The notes beneath the pieces were generated by a model. That model was given only the letters and a program-made list of their open reading frames with translations, was not told where the DNA came from and did not search any database. Positions 29,501-37,444 of a stretch of 64,000 nucleotides of DNA are shown here, in pieces (the stretch's first letter is position 1; each line of letters begins with the position of its first letter). Both the position numbers and the translations under genes were made by a program. Origin of the DNA: Aquimonas sp046318115 (GTDB lineage Bacteria; Pseudomonadota; Gammaproteobacteria; Xanthomonadales; Xanthomonadaceae). The stretch is taken from assembly GCA_046318115.1 (NCBI GenBank), contig JBKCVA010000148.1, positions 1-64,000 of the forward strand, read 5' to 3'.

Positions 29501-32500
29501 CAGCGCCGGCTGCGCCACCCGGGTGTCGGCCAGCTGCGCCTCGGCCGTCGGGCCCGCCGCCGACAGCAGCAGTGCACGCAAGGGGTTCGAGGGTTCTGGC
29601 GCCAGCACCTCCAGCGCGGCATCGAGGGCGCGCGCAAAGTCCGGCCAGCGCGCGTACAGGCCTGCAGCCATGCCGGGCCACTGCGCGCCCTGGCCGGGGT
29701 ACAGGAACACCAGCCGTGGCGCCGGCAGGGATTGAGTCGCCGGCAGCGGCGCACGCAGCGCGCGGATCAGCGTCGCCCGATCGCCGGCCACCGGGCAGGC
29801 GCGCAGTCGCAGCGGGCTGCGGCCGTGCATCAGGGTGGCCTGCACCGCGGCGAGCGGCAGCGCGGGCTGCGCTTCGAGGGCGTCCGCCAGATCGGCCGCG
29901 CGCGCCGCCAGTGCCGCCGGATCCTGCGCCGACAGAGGAAACAGAGGCAGGTCGACCGATGCTGCGCCGTCGCCGTCGCCCTCGCCGCCGGTTGGGGTGA
30001 CCGCCGTGACCGGTGCCTCGGCCAGCACCACGTGGGCATTGGTGCCGCCGACGCCGAAACTGCTGACTCCGGCGAAGCGCGGACGAGCCCCGCGCGCCCA
30101 GGGCTGCGCCTCGGCGCGGACGACGAAGGGCGTGGCGGCGAAATCGATCTGCGGATTGGCGCGGCGGTAGTGCAGGGTGCCCGGGATCCAGCCGCGCGCG
30201 AGACACAGGGCAGCCTTGATCAGGCCGAGTACGCCAGCCGCCGCGACGCTGTGGCCGAGATTGGACTTCAGCGAGCCCAGCACGCAGGGCGGGCGCTGGG
30301 CGTCCGCCGCGTCGACGCCGTAGACGCGACGCAAAGCTTCGACCTCGATGGGGTCGCCGAGCACGGTGCCGGTGCCGTGGGTCTCGATGTGGTCGACCGC
30401 TTCGGGCGCCACCTGCGCGCGCGCCAGCGCCATCCGCAGGCAGTCGACCTGGCCGTCGATGCTGGGCGCACTGAAGCTGGCCTTGTGGCCGCCATCGTTG
30501 TTGAGCCCGGCGCCGCGCAGCAGTGCGTGGACCGTGTCGCCGTCGGCGAGGGCTCTGGACAGGGGCTTCAGCAGGACCATGCCCGCGCCCTCGGAGAACA
30601 CCGTGCCCGAGGCATCGGCATCGAAGGGGCGACACAGGCCGTCGGCCGACTCCATCCCACCGTCCACGTGCAGATACCCGGCACGCTGGGGATGCAGCAG
30701 GGTGGCGGCGCCGGCCAGCGCGAGCTCGCAGCGTCCCGCCCACAGCGCCTCGGCGGCCTCGACCACGGCCACCAGGCCGGTCGAGCAGGCGGTGTGGACG
30801 CTGACCGCGGGGCCGCGCAGGTCGAGACGATGGGCGATCCGGGTGGCGGCGTAGTCCTTCTCGGTGGCGATCTGCAGGCCGAGCTCGCCGCTGCGTGCCA
30901 CCAGCTCGGCGGCATGCTCGCGCAGTTCGAGCGCATGCCGGCCATGCGCGGTGCCCGCCCACACGCCGATCCGCTGGCCGCTGGCGCGTGCCGCGGCCGG
31001 ACAGACGCTGGCGTGTTCAAGCGTCTCCCACGCCAGCTCCAGCAGCAGACGCTGCTGGGGATCGATGAGCTGGGCCTCGCGCGGGCCGATGCCGAACAGC
31101 TCGGCGTCGAAACGTTTCGCCTCGGTGAGGATGCCGCGTGCGGGCACGTAGTTCGGGCGCGCGCTGAGCTCGACGGGCAGGCGCGGATCGAGTTCGTCGG
31201 GCGCGAAGCGGGTGATCAGGTCGCGGCCGTCGAGCAGGGCCTGCCATAGCGCCTCGAGGTCCGCGCAGCCGGGCGCACGCGCGGCCAGGCCGATGAGGGC
31301 CAGCGGTTCGCGTGGGTCCGTCGCCGGGCGCTGCTGCGCCGGGCTCGACGCCGGCTCGGCGAGCCGCGCGCATTGGGCGGCGACGCTGGGCGCGGCATAG
31401 ACGTCGGCGACGCCGAGACCGTCGATGCCGGCGGCGCGCATCCGCGCCACCGCGGTCATCACCTGCAGCGAGCCGGCCCCGCACTCGAACAGCGGGCTGT
31501 GCGCCTGCAGCTCCGGCAGGCCCAGCACCTCGCGCCAGATCGCCAGCAGTCGTGTCTGCAGGGCTGTGCCTGCGGGTGCCGCAGCGGCGCTGGCGAAGGC
31601 CGCTTCCAGCCGCAGCGCGATGGCGCGGCGATCGAGCTTGCCGTTGCTCAAATGCGGGAGGCGATCGAGCGGCAGCAGCCGCTGCGGCCACATCGCGCTC
31701 GGCAGCAGCCGCGCCAACGTGCTGCGCAGGCTCGACAGCGGCGGCGCATCGGCCGGCGCCACGGCCGCGCACAGCAGGGGTTCGCCCTGCCCATCGGCGA
31801 CCAGTGCGACCGCGGCTTCGCGAATGCCCGGCACGGCGCAGAGCGCGGCCTCGATCTCGCCGGGTTCGATCCGTACGCCGTGCAGCTTGAGCTGCGCATC
31901 GCTTCGGCCCAGGTAGTCGAGACGTCCATCGGCGCGCCAGCGCGCGCGATCCCCGGTGCGATAGACGCGGCCGCCCGGCGTGAAGGGATCATTGATGAAC
32001 AGCTCGGTGCTGAGCGCCGGCCGGTTCAGGTAGCCGCGCCCGACCGCGCGGCCGCCGATCCACAGCTCACCCTCTTCGCCGACATCCAGCGCGCACCCCT
32101 CGGCGTCGACCACGTACAGGCGCACGTTGTCGATCGGCGCGCCGATGCTGACGCAGCCAAGGTCTTCGTCCTCGCTGCTGCAGACGTGCCGGCTGACCTC
32201 GATGGCCGCCTCGGTGGGGCCATAGAGGTTTTCCACTGTCGCCTGCGGCAGCCGCTGCCGACAGCTGCGCAGCAGTGCGCCAGGCAGGGCCTCGCCCGCG
32301 CAAAGCAGGTAGCGGATCGACTGGCAGCGCTCGACCCCGGGTGTCGCCAGGAAGAAGCGCAGCATCGAGGGCACGAAGTACAGGTGGCTGACCTGTTCCG
32401 CCTGGATCAGTGCGATCAGGGCCGCCGGATCCCGGTGCTCGCCGGCGTCGCTCAGGACCACGCAGGCTCCGCCCAGCAGTGGCCACAGCAGTTCGGCGAT

Positions 32501-33196
32501 CGAGGCGTCGAAGGTGAACGGTGCCTTGCAGAGCACGCGGTCCTGCGCCTGCAGCGGATACGCCCGCTGGCCCCAGCGCAGGCGGTTCACCAGTGCGCCA
32601 TGGGTATTGATCGCGCCCTTGGGGCGTCCGCTGGAGCCCGAGGTGAACAGCACGTAGAGCGGATCGTCCGGATCCAGTGCCGGGGGCGTCGGCAGGCGCG
32701 CGGGCGTGGTGTCGACCTCCACCCAGCGCAGCCCGGCCGGCATCTGCGGCGCCAGCGACTGCGGCGCCAGCGACGCGCGGGTGTGGGCGTCGACCAGGAT
32801 CGGCGGCCGACCGGCGTCGTCGAGCACCGCCGCGTTGCGCTCCGGCGGCTGCTCGGGATCGATCGGAATGAAGGGATGGCCCGCCAGGACGCAGCCGATC
32901 AGCGCTTCGACGTAGGCCGCGCCGCGGGGCAGGCAGAGCGCGGCCGGTTGGCCGGTGCCGAGTCCGTGGGCGGCCAGCGCGGCGGCGACGGCGGCGGCAC
33001 CCTCCAGCAGCGCGCGGGCGGAGTGGCTGCGTCCGCCACAGCGCAGCACGGTGTCGTCGCCGCGGGCCACGAGTGCCGTGCGCAGCAGCCGGTCCAGCGT
33101 GGTGTCGTCTTCGGCGTGGCCGGCGGCCTCCAGAAACGCCTGCACGCGTGCCGGCAGTGGGCGCGGAGCCTGCTCGCTGCCTGCGACCGTGGCCAT
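23528..33196 (-). CDS. NRPS-PKS hybrid megasynthase with internal aminotransferase
   Basis: 3222 residues. Domain order with key residues: adenylation A1 (about 40-530; TSGSSGRPKG 185-194, NGK K520); carrier T1 (545-612; Ser576); ketosynthase (631-1060; Cys804, His940, His982); acyltransferase (1160-1450; GHSLGE Ser1257, HGFH 1353-1356, the malonyl-type signature); ACP (1555-1628; Ser1588); Gln-rich linker (about 1660-1680); class III PLP aminotransferase (1730-2170; YGKIIGGG Lys2007); condensation (2190-2600; S-H-L-V-F-D-G, His2318); adenylation A2 (2610-3100; NGK K3086); carrier T3 (3112-3180; Ser3148). All catalytic residues are present; no thioesterase or reductase domain. The logic resembles mycosubtilin/iturin synthase subunit A but with an in-line AT: an activated acid is extended by malonate, the beta-keto group is aminated, and the product is joined to an amino acid. 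It begins 14 bases after the epimerase stop. Confidence 0.93.
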   Translation of the reverse strand: MATVAGSEQAPRPLPARVQAFLEAAGHAEDDTTLDRLLRTALVARGDDTVLRCGGRSHSARALLEGAAAVAAALAAHGLGTGQPAALCLPRGAAYVEALIGCVLAGHPFIPIDPEQPPERNAAVLDDAGRPPILVDAHTRASLAPQSLAPQMPAGLRWVEVDTTPARLPTPPALDPDDPLYVLFTSGSSGRPKGAINTHGALVNRLRWGQRAYPLQAQDRVLCKAPFTFDASIAELLWPLLGGACVVLSDAGEHRDPAALIALIQAEQVSHLYFVPSMLRFFLATPGVERCQSIRYLLCAGEALPGALLRSCRQRLPQATVENLYGPTEAAIEVSRHVCSSEDEDLGCVSIGAPIDNVRLYVVDAEGCALDVGEEGELWIGGRAVGRGYLNRPALSTELFINDPFTPGGRVYRTGDRARWRADGRLDYLGRSDAQLKLHGVRIEPGEIEAALCAVPGIREAAVALVADGQGEPLLCAAVAPADAPPLSSLRSTLARLLPSAMWPQRLLPLDRLPHLSNGKLDRRAIALRLEAAFASAAAAPAGTALQTRLLAIWREVLGLPELQAHSPLFECGAGSLQVMTAVARMRAAGIDGLGVADVYAAPSVAAQCARLAEPASSPAQQRPATDPREPLALIGLAARAPGCADLEALWQALLDGRDLITRFAPDELDPRLPVELSARPNYVPARGILTEAKRFDAELFGIGPREAQLIDPQQRLLLELAWETLEHASVCPAAARASGQRIGVWAGTAHGRHALELREHAAELVARSGELGLQIATEKDYAATRIAHRLDLRGPAVSVHTACSTGLVAVVEAAEALWAGRCELALAGAATLLHPQRAGYLHVDGGMESADGLCRPFDADASGTVFSEGAGMVLLKPLSRALADGDTVHALLRGAGLNNDGGHKASFSAPSIDGQVDCLRMALARAQVAPEAVDHIETHGTGTVLGDPIEVEALRRVYGVDAADAQRPPCVLGSLKSNLGHSVAAAGVLGLIKAALCLARGWIPGTLHYRRANPQIDFAATPFVVRAEAQPWARGARPRFAGVSSFGVGGTNAHVVLAEAPVTAVTPTGGEGDGDGAASVDLPLFPLSAQDPAALAARAADLADALEAQPALPLAAVQATLMHGRSPLRLRACPVAGDRATLIRALRAPLPATQSLPAPRLVFLYPGQGAQWPGMAAGLYARWPDFARALDAALEVLAPEPSNPLRALLLSAAGPTAEAQLADTRVAQPALFAMEYALTCALQALGLQPAAVIGHSLGEFAAAVCAGVMTLADAARLVVARAEAMAEQPRGGMLAVRASAERLQALLPPTLEIACHNAPALQVVAGPAEAIDRLHGALGEAGLSAQRLQVSHGFHSAAMDGAVPRLRRALQDVVLRPASVPLYGGAQGRVLSEAEACSAEYWASQMRRPVQFSAALQDALVAPDSVFIEIGPGSALTALLRQHRHVDGRLPRGVALLPAGDDGDGDAFERASRALGALWSLGAPLRWPPPRLRRAPLPTYRFGGQRYETPGPAPTPPATGAFPRPAPGAGGTPPEAAAATGRCEHAPMPDRRAELKRQLTALLADVAGLAASELRPDQALVEQGLDSLSLTQATLEIDRVFGLRLRFRRLMEDLDTVDRLADALHAELPPERFAPTASAGAAHHTVAPIAASAAPADALALLQQQMQWMQQQLALLGGTAAAGAAPAALPTPAPPANHQDAATPAPDLKAQPFGASARIALAPAQGLDARQRAWLDDFIQRYLARSGRSRAFSQQHRARMADPRVVTGFHPQWKDLVYPIVADRSEGARIWDLDGNAYIDLLGCFGANLLGYRTAALTAAMHAQLDRGIEVGPQHPLAAEVADLISEFTGHARVGFCNTGSEAVMGAMRVARTVTGRKTIALFTHSYHGIFDEVIVRGTRQLRSLAAAPGILANAVENVLVLDYASEASLQVLRERGHELAAIMIEPVQNKHPTLQPQAFVQALREICDGCGAALIFDEVVTGFRLAPGGAQQFYGVRADLCAYGKIIGGGLPLAALAGDARWMDALDGGHWQYGDDSYPEAGVTYFAGTFVRHPLALAAGRATLLELKRGGQALYDGLNARTQGLIDRLNAAFAERAAPVRAVHCASLWRLSWDEDQKHVSLFYYLARFHGLHLYEQFGHFVTCAFGEAEIDRVVEVFVGALDELMALGLITPRAGSAPRPPAPEESPLGPGQTERWLVAAMHREGARALVETFRLSLRGLPSLNALQRALHTLLQRHAGLHLRIDSQRPRQHRQGEGADYACLDLRGHAAPQREADACFDALRERLYAPGEGALMALRLCLLGDDHAELLMAGSHLVFDGWATGVFLRELALLLQAEREVREATLPPAGSPFAFAREGQARMDGAEGVAALAAAVERLRGAPTFSLADREVEGERRFDADTLQRRYDGAHFRTLKTLAATQRCTLYQLLLAITAVGLRGLSDQRDLVLALPYASQAQGRHPHLLSDGVLDLPLRLQLPATEGPLAALAGVRAALLDALDQPWLTQARVARALGLGARGDRPALSGVYFNLNPALDLGQFAPVRAEGREGRKPGLLSELIFNFHEAGDALLLDLHYSSERLSPTRAQAVLDAFERALASVLPAVAADPAPLLLSAVRRQIAATPQRVALRFHGRDTDYASLGQRIDAIAQALRARGVGPGDRVGLCLPRGVDLPAAMLACFACGAAWVPLDPEYPPARLRFMAEDAGLAIVLCADAAQLPEALRGMRALALSGLASAEAARPADAAADTLPAYVIYTSGSTGQPKGVAVSQANLAWLLQAMTERPGLHAEDRMLATTTASFDIAIVELLLPLALGARCVIADEAQARDPSALWRLLENEACTLLQTTPTLMQLWLGSTPPAALRACRVWLGGEALPQALAERLVPKVAELWNLYGPTEATVWASAWRVDTLARGVLLGEPLRGVQLHVFDAEGRPAAEDTAGELWIAGPGVALGYRGREALTAERFRTLPDGRRAYRSGDLVVRESQDALRHLGRLDSQVKLRGHRIELEEIDSALLALPGVREAATALVAQGEGELWAWLVLEPATSTDPRALRQQLATRLPAPMLPSHFLQAETLPRLPNGKRDREALARWPAQPLSAAADSSALAVERARTATEALLAEVWSGLLGGVAIDPDASFFDHGGDSLLALRMVQQVEDACGQRLPLLRVGQSSLRGLARELDGGSRERPSPTTAATPAPNRDTWLGRLFGRIPSPRSPEP

Positions 33197-33210
33197 GCGT
33201 GGTCGTGTGC

Positions 33211-34218
33211 TCAGACCGCGTAGAAGGCGCGATACCAGTCGACGAAGCGCTGGATGCCGACTTCCACCGGGGTCTCCGGGCTGTAGCCGGTGTCACGCAT
33301 CAGCGCGTCCACGTCTGCCTCGGTGTCGGGCACGTCGCCGGGCTGCAGCGGCAGCAGGCGCTTCTCGGCGGTGCGGCCGAGCGCCTGCTCGATCAGCTCG
33401 ATGTAGCGCGACAGCTGCACCGGACGGTGATTGCCGATGTTGTAAACGCGGTAGGGCGCGCTGGAGCTGGCCGGCGAGGGCAGCAGCGGATCGAAGGCCG
33501 GGTCCGGCCCGGGCACACGGTCGAGCGTGCGGATCACCCCTTCGACGATGTCGTCGACGTAGGTGAAGTCGCGGGTGTGCTGGCCGAAGTTGAAGACGTC
33601 GATCGGCTCACCGGCCAGGATTTTGCGGGTGAACAGGAACAGGGCCATGTCCGGCCGGCCCCAGGGCCCGTAGACGGTGAAGAAGCGCAGGCCGGTGGTC
33701 GGCAGGCCGAACAGATGGCTGTAGGTGTGGGCCATCAGCTCGTTCGACTTCTTGGTCGCCGCGTACAGGCTGACCGGATGATCGACGCTGTCCTCGACCG
33801 CGAAGGGCAGCTTGCGGTTGGCGCCGTAGACCGAGCTGGAGCTGGCGTACACCAGATGCTCGATGCCGCCGTGGCGGCAGCATTCGAGGATGTTGATGAA
33901 GCCGACGATGTTGGCGTCGATGTAGGCGCGCGGGTTCTCCAGTGAGTAGCGCACGCCGGCCTGGGCGGCGAGGTTGACCACGCGCTGCGGCCTGAAGTCG
34001 GTGAACGCCCGCTCCATCGCCGCGCGGTCTTCCAGCGAGGCCTTGAGGAAGGAGAAGCCGGCGCGCGGCGTCAGCCGCTCAAGCCGCGCTTCCTTCAGGC
34101 GCACGTCGTAGTAGTCGTTGAGGTTGTCGTAGCCCAGCACCTCGTCGCCGCGATCCAGCAGGCGGTGGCTGAGGGTGGAACCGATGAAGCCGGCAGCGCC
34201 GGTGACCAGTACGCGCAT
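33211..34218 (-). CDS. NAD-dependent UDP-sugar 4-epimerase (UDP-glucuronate epimerase type)
   Basis: 335 residues, extended SDR family. The Rossmann motif is VTGAAGFIGSTL (5-16), the catalytic tyrosine and lysine are in SLYAATKKSNE, and the Ser/Thr partner is in YASSSSVYG. QTRDF-like GQHTRDFTYVDDIVEG and RFFTVYGPWGRPDMALF match UDP-glucuronate 4-epimerases (CapI/LpsL group). It would convert UDP-GlcA to UDP-GalA in the cytoplasm for glycan synthesis. It is the first gene before the megasynthase gene, with only 14 bases between them. A CRP-like site and a possible -10 box lie upstream. Confidence 0.88.
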   Translation of the reverse strand: MRVLVTGAAGFIGSTLSHRLLDRGDEVLGYDNLNDYYDVRLKEARLERLTPRAGFSFLKASLEDRAAMERAFTDFRPQRVVNLAAQAGVRYSLENPRAYIDANIVGFINILECCRHGGIEHLVYASSSSVYGANRKLPFAVEDSVDHPVSLYAATKKSNELMAHTYSHLFGLPTTGLRFFTVYGPWGRPDMALFLFTRKILAGEPIDVFNFGQHTRDFTYVDDIVEGVIRTLDRVPGPDPAFDPLLPSPASSSAPYRVYNIGNHRPVQLSRYIELIEQALGRTAEKRLLPLQPGDVPDTEADVDALMRDTGYSPETPVEVGIQRFVDWYRAFYAV

Positions 34219-34271
34219 GGACGGAAAACTCGCAGGAAGCGGTCACGGAACAGCCCATGCCGCAGCGCCGC

Positions 34272-34312
34272 AGGATAGCAGCGGGTCGTGCAAAAGTGTG
34301 TTTCAGTTCACA
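34272..34312 (-). promoter_or_regulatory. Candidate CRP/Clp-activated promoter of the epimerase-megasynthase operon
   Basis: TGTGT-TTCAGT-TCACA at 34297-34312 matches TGTGA-N6-TCACA at 9 of 10 positions. Downstream on the minus strand a TATCCT (34272-34277) can serve as -10 box. The site would then be centred near -40, the geometry of a class II CRP promoter. The start codon follows about 50 bases later. Confidence 0.5.
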
Positions 34313-34320
34313 GTAAGGGC

Positions 34321-34350
34321 CGGGATTGGGGATTCGGGATTCGGGATTCG
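34321..34350. repeat. GGGATTN heptad array
   Basis: About four tandem heptads (GGGATTG/GGGATTC). The inverse-orientation array at 34503-34525 faces it across about 150 unrelated bases, so the two arrays form a large inverted pair between the epimerase and dehydrogenase genes. Confidence 0.85.
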
Positions 34351-34502
34351 CCCGACGGTTGGACTGTTGGCGCGGGCTTGAGACTGTGCGCTGGATCTCC
34401 GCAGTGACGGTCTGCTGAGCCGAATCCGAGTCGACCGGGATCGCCCAAGCGGATATCGAAGCCCGAGCGCCAGCCTTCGCGAGCGCTTTGCGCCCTTCGG
34501 AC

Positions 34503-34551
34503 CAATCCCCAATCCCCAATCCCGGCCTCAAAGCCTCAAAGCCTCAAAGCC

Positions 34552-34560
<9 letters not shown>
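34503..34560. repeat. Inverted heptad array followed by CCTCAAAG octamer tract
   Basis: Three AATCCCN heptads (34503-34525) are followed by about four copies of CCTCAAAG (34526-34560). The octamer tract contains the stop codon of the dehydrogenase gene (34552-34554). Confidence 0.85.
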
Positions 34561-35844
<1,284 letters not shown>

Positions 35845-35859
35845 GGTCTTGCCATCCAA

Positions 35860-35875
35860 TGTGATGTCCGTCACA
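35860..35875. promoter_or_regulatory. Perfect CRP/Clp-type site
   Basis: TGTGA-TGTCCG-TCACA matches the CRP/Clp consensus at all ten positions. It lies in the very short divergent region between the UDP-sugar dehydrogenase (starts at 35844) and the sugar transferase (starts at 35926), so it could control both. A TAGACT on the minus strand just beside it is a possible -10 box of the dehydrogenase gene. Confidence 0.65.
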
Positions 35876-35925
35876 GTCTACCAGTCTTCACACCCGACTG
35901 AGCAGCCGTCCACGGCGCCCGACCC

Positions 35926-37332
35926 ATGCGTTCGATCTCTGATGCCTTCCATCCTGCCCGTCGCTGGGTGCTGATTCTCGCCCTCGTCGAGTTCAGCGTT
36001 CTGCTGCTGGTGTTCTACGCCGCTGCCGGCCTGCGCTTCATGGGCAATGTCGATCTTCTGACGCGCGCATTCGGTGACATCCTGCCGCGCGCCCTGCTGT
36101 TCGCCGGCGTGCATGTGCTCGCAATGACCGCGCTTGGCATGTACATCTCGCAGAGCCGCGAGGACCTGAACGGACACATTGTCCGCGCCGCGGTGGCGTT
36201 TGTGGCGGGCGGCCTCTTCCTGATCGCGCTGCAGTACGTCCTTCCGCTCGGCACGATCGGCCGCGGCGTGATGTTCATCGCGATGGCGCTGGGCCTCGCT
36301 TCGATCATCCTGACCCGCTACTTCGCCCTGAAGTCGGTCGGTGTCGACGCGCTCCGCCGGCGCGTGCTGGTGCTGGGCGTCGGCGACAAGGCCGCACTCA
36401 TCGCCACACGGCTTCGGCGGCTCTCCGACCAGCGCACGTTCCAGATCGTCGGCTACCTGCCCATGCCGGGCGACGCCGATGCCGTGCCGCAGGCGCTGCG
36501 TCTCGATCCGGCGCCCGGCCTGCTGGCCCTGCTGCATGAGCACGACATCGACGAGGTGGTGATCGCCGTCGATGAACGCCGCGGCATCCTGCCCATGGAT
36601 GAGCTGATCCAGGCCCGGCTGCGCGGGATCATCGTCACCGAGGTGGGCACCTTCTTCGAGCACGAGAGCGGCAAGATCAAGATGGACGTGCTCAATCCCT
36701 CGTGGCTGGTGTTCTCCACCGGCTTCGATGCCGGTGCCGTGCGCATGGCCAGCAAGCGCGCCTTCGACCTCGCTGCTTCCAGCCTGCTGTTGCTGCTGGC
36801 GGCACCGCTGATGCTGCTGACCGCACTGCTGATCTCCGCCGAGAGTGGCTTCCGCGGCACGATCATCTACCGGCAGCAGCGGGTCGGACAGGGCGGCCGG
36901 GTGTTCGAGGTGCTGAAGTTCCGCAGCATGCGCGAGGACGCCGAAAAAGACGGCATCGCGCGTTGGGCGCAGACCGACGACGACCGCATCACCCGTGTCG
37001 GTCGGGTCATCCGCAAGCTGCGCATCGACGAGTTGCCGCAGGTGATCAATGTCCTGCGCGGGGAGATGAGCTTTGTCGGTCCGCGGCCCGAACGCCCGGC
37101 CTTCGTCGAGCAGCTGTCGGAAGAAATCCCCTACTACGGGCTCCGCCACACGGTGAAACCGGGCATCACCGGCTGGGCGCAGCTGCGCTACGCCTATGGT
37201 GCTTCGGTGAAAGACGCCGAAGAGAAGCTCAAGTACGACCTGTACTACGTGAAGAACCACAGCCTGATGTTCGACCTGCTGGTGCTGCTGCAGACCTTCG
37301 AGGTCGTGCTGTTCGGCAAGGGTGCACGCTGA
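35926..37332 (+). CDS. Undecaprenyl-phosphate sugar phosphotransferase, exosortase A-associated (EpsB-like)
   Basis: 468 residues. Four N-terminal membrane helices (about 13-35, 48-70, 84-105 and 112-130) are followed by a CoA-binding-like middle domain (RRRVLVLGVGDKAALIATRL). The C-terminal bacterial sugar transferase domain has KRAFDLAASSLLLLLAAPLML, EVLKFRSMREDAEKDG, RKLRIDELPQVINVLRGEMSFVGPRPERP and a final membrane-proximal helix. It matches the TIGR03013 group that starts exopolysaccharide synthesis in exosortase A loci by transferring a hexose-1-phosphate to undecaprenyl phosphate at the inner membrane. It is divergent from the dehydrogenase with only about 80 bases between starts, sharing the CRP-type site. 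Confidence 0.9.
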   Translation: MRSISDAFHPARRWVLILALVEFSVLLLVFYAAAGLRFMGNVDLLTRAFGDILPRALLFAGVHVLAMTALGMYISQSREDLNGHIVRAAVAFVAGGLFLIALQYVLPLGTIGRGVMFIAMALGLASIILTRYFALKSVGVDALRRRVLVLGVGDKAALIATRLRRLSDQRTFQIVGYLPMPGDADAVPQALRLDPAPGLLALLHEHDIDEVVIAVDERRGILPMDELIQARLRGIIVTEVGTFFEHESGKIKMDVLNPSWLVFSTGFDAGAVRMASKRAFDLAASSLLLLLAAPLMLLTALLISAESGFRGTIIYRQQRVGQGGRVFEVLKFRSMREDAEKDGIARWAQTDDDRITRVGRVIRKLRIDELPQVINVLRGEMSFVGPRPERPAFVEQLSEEIPYYGLRHTVKPGITGWAQLRYAYGASVKDAEEKLKYDLYYVKNHSLMFDLLVLLQTFEVVLFGKGAR

Positions 37333-37444
37333 GCCATGCGGCTTCGGCCCGGCCGGGCACGGCTGCCGCCCGGAGTGACCCGCGTCTGGCGTTGATCTTG
37401 CAGGACAGCACGGCCGCCCCCGCATCGGGCACGCCGGCCCTGCC

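Noticed and set aside
24827..31249. Two open frames of more than 1000 codons on the plus strand (24827-27949 and 28100-31249).
   Set aside because: They lie opposite the megasynthase gene, whose domains are unmistakable. High-GC genes often leave long open frames on the other strand; these show no domain motif and have Arg/Gln/Ala-rich low-complexity composition.
20788..34218. Reading the locus as an antibiotic biosynthesis cluster.
   Set aside because: There is no drug exporter, MbtH, phosphopantetheinyl transferase or thioesterase gene in the neighbourhood; flanking genes are for polysaccharide synthesis. A free secreted peptide cannot be excluded.
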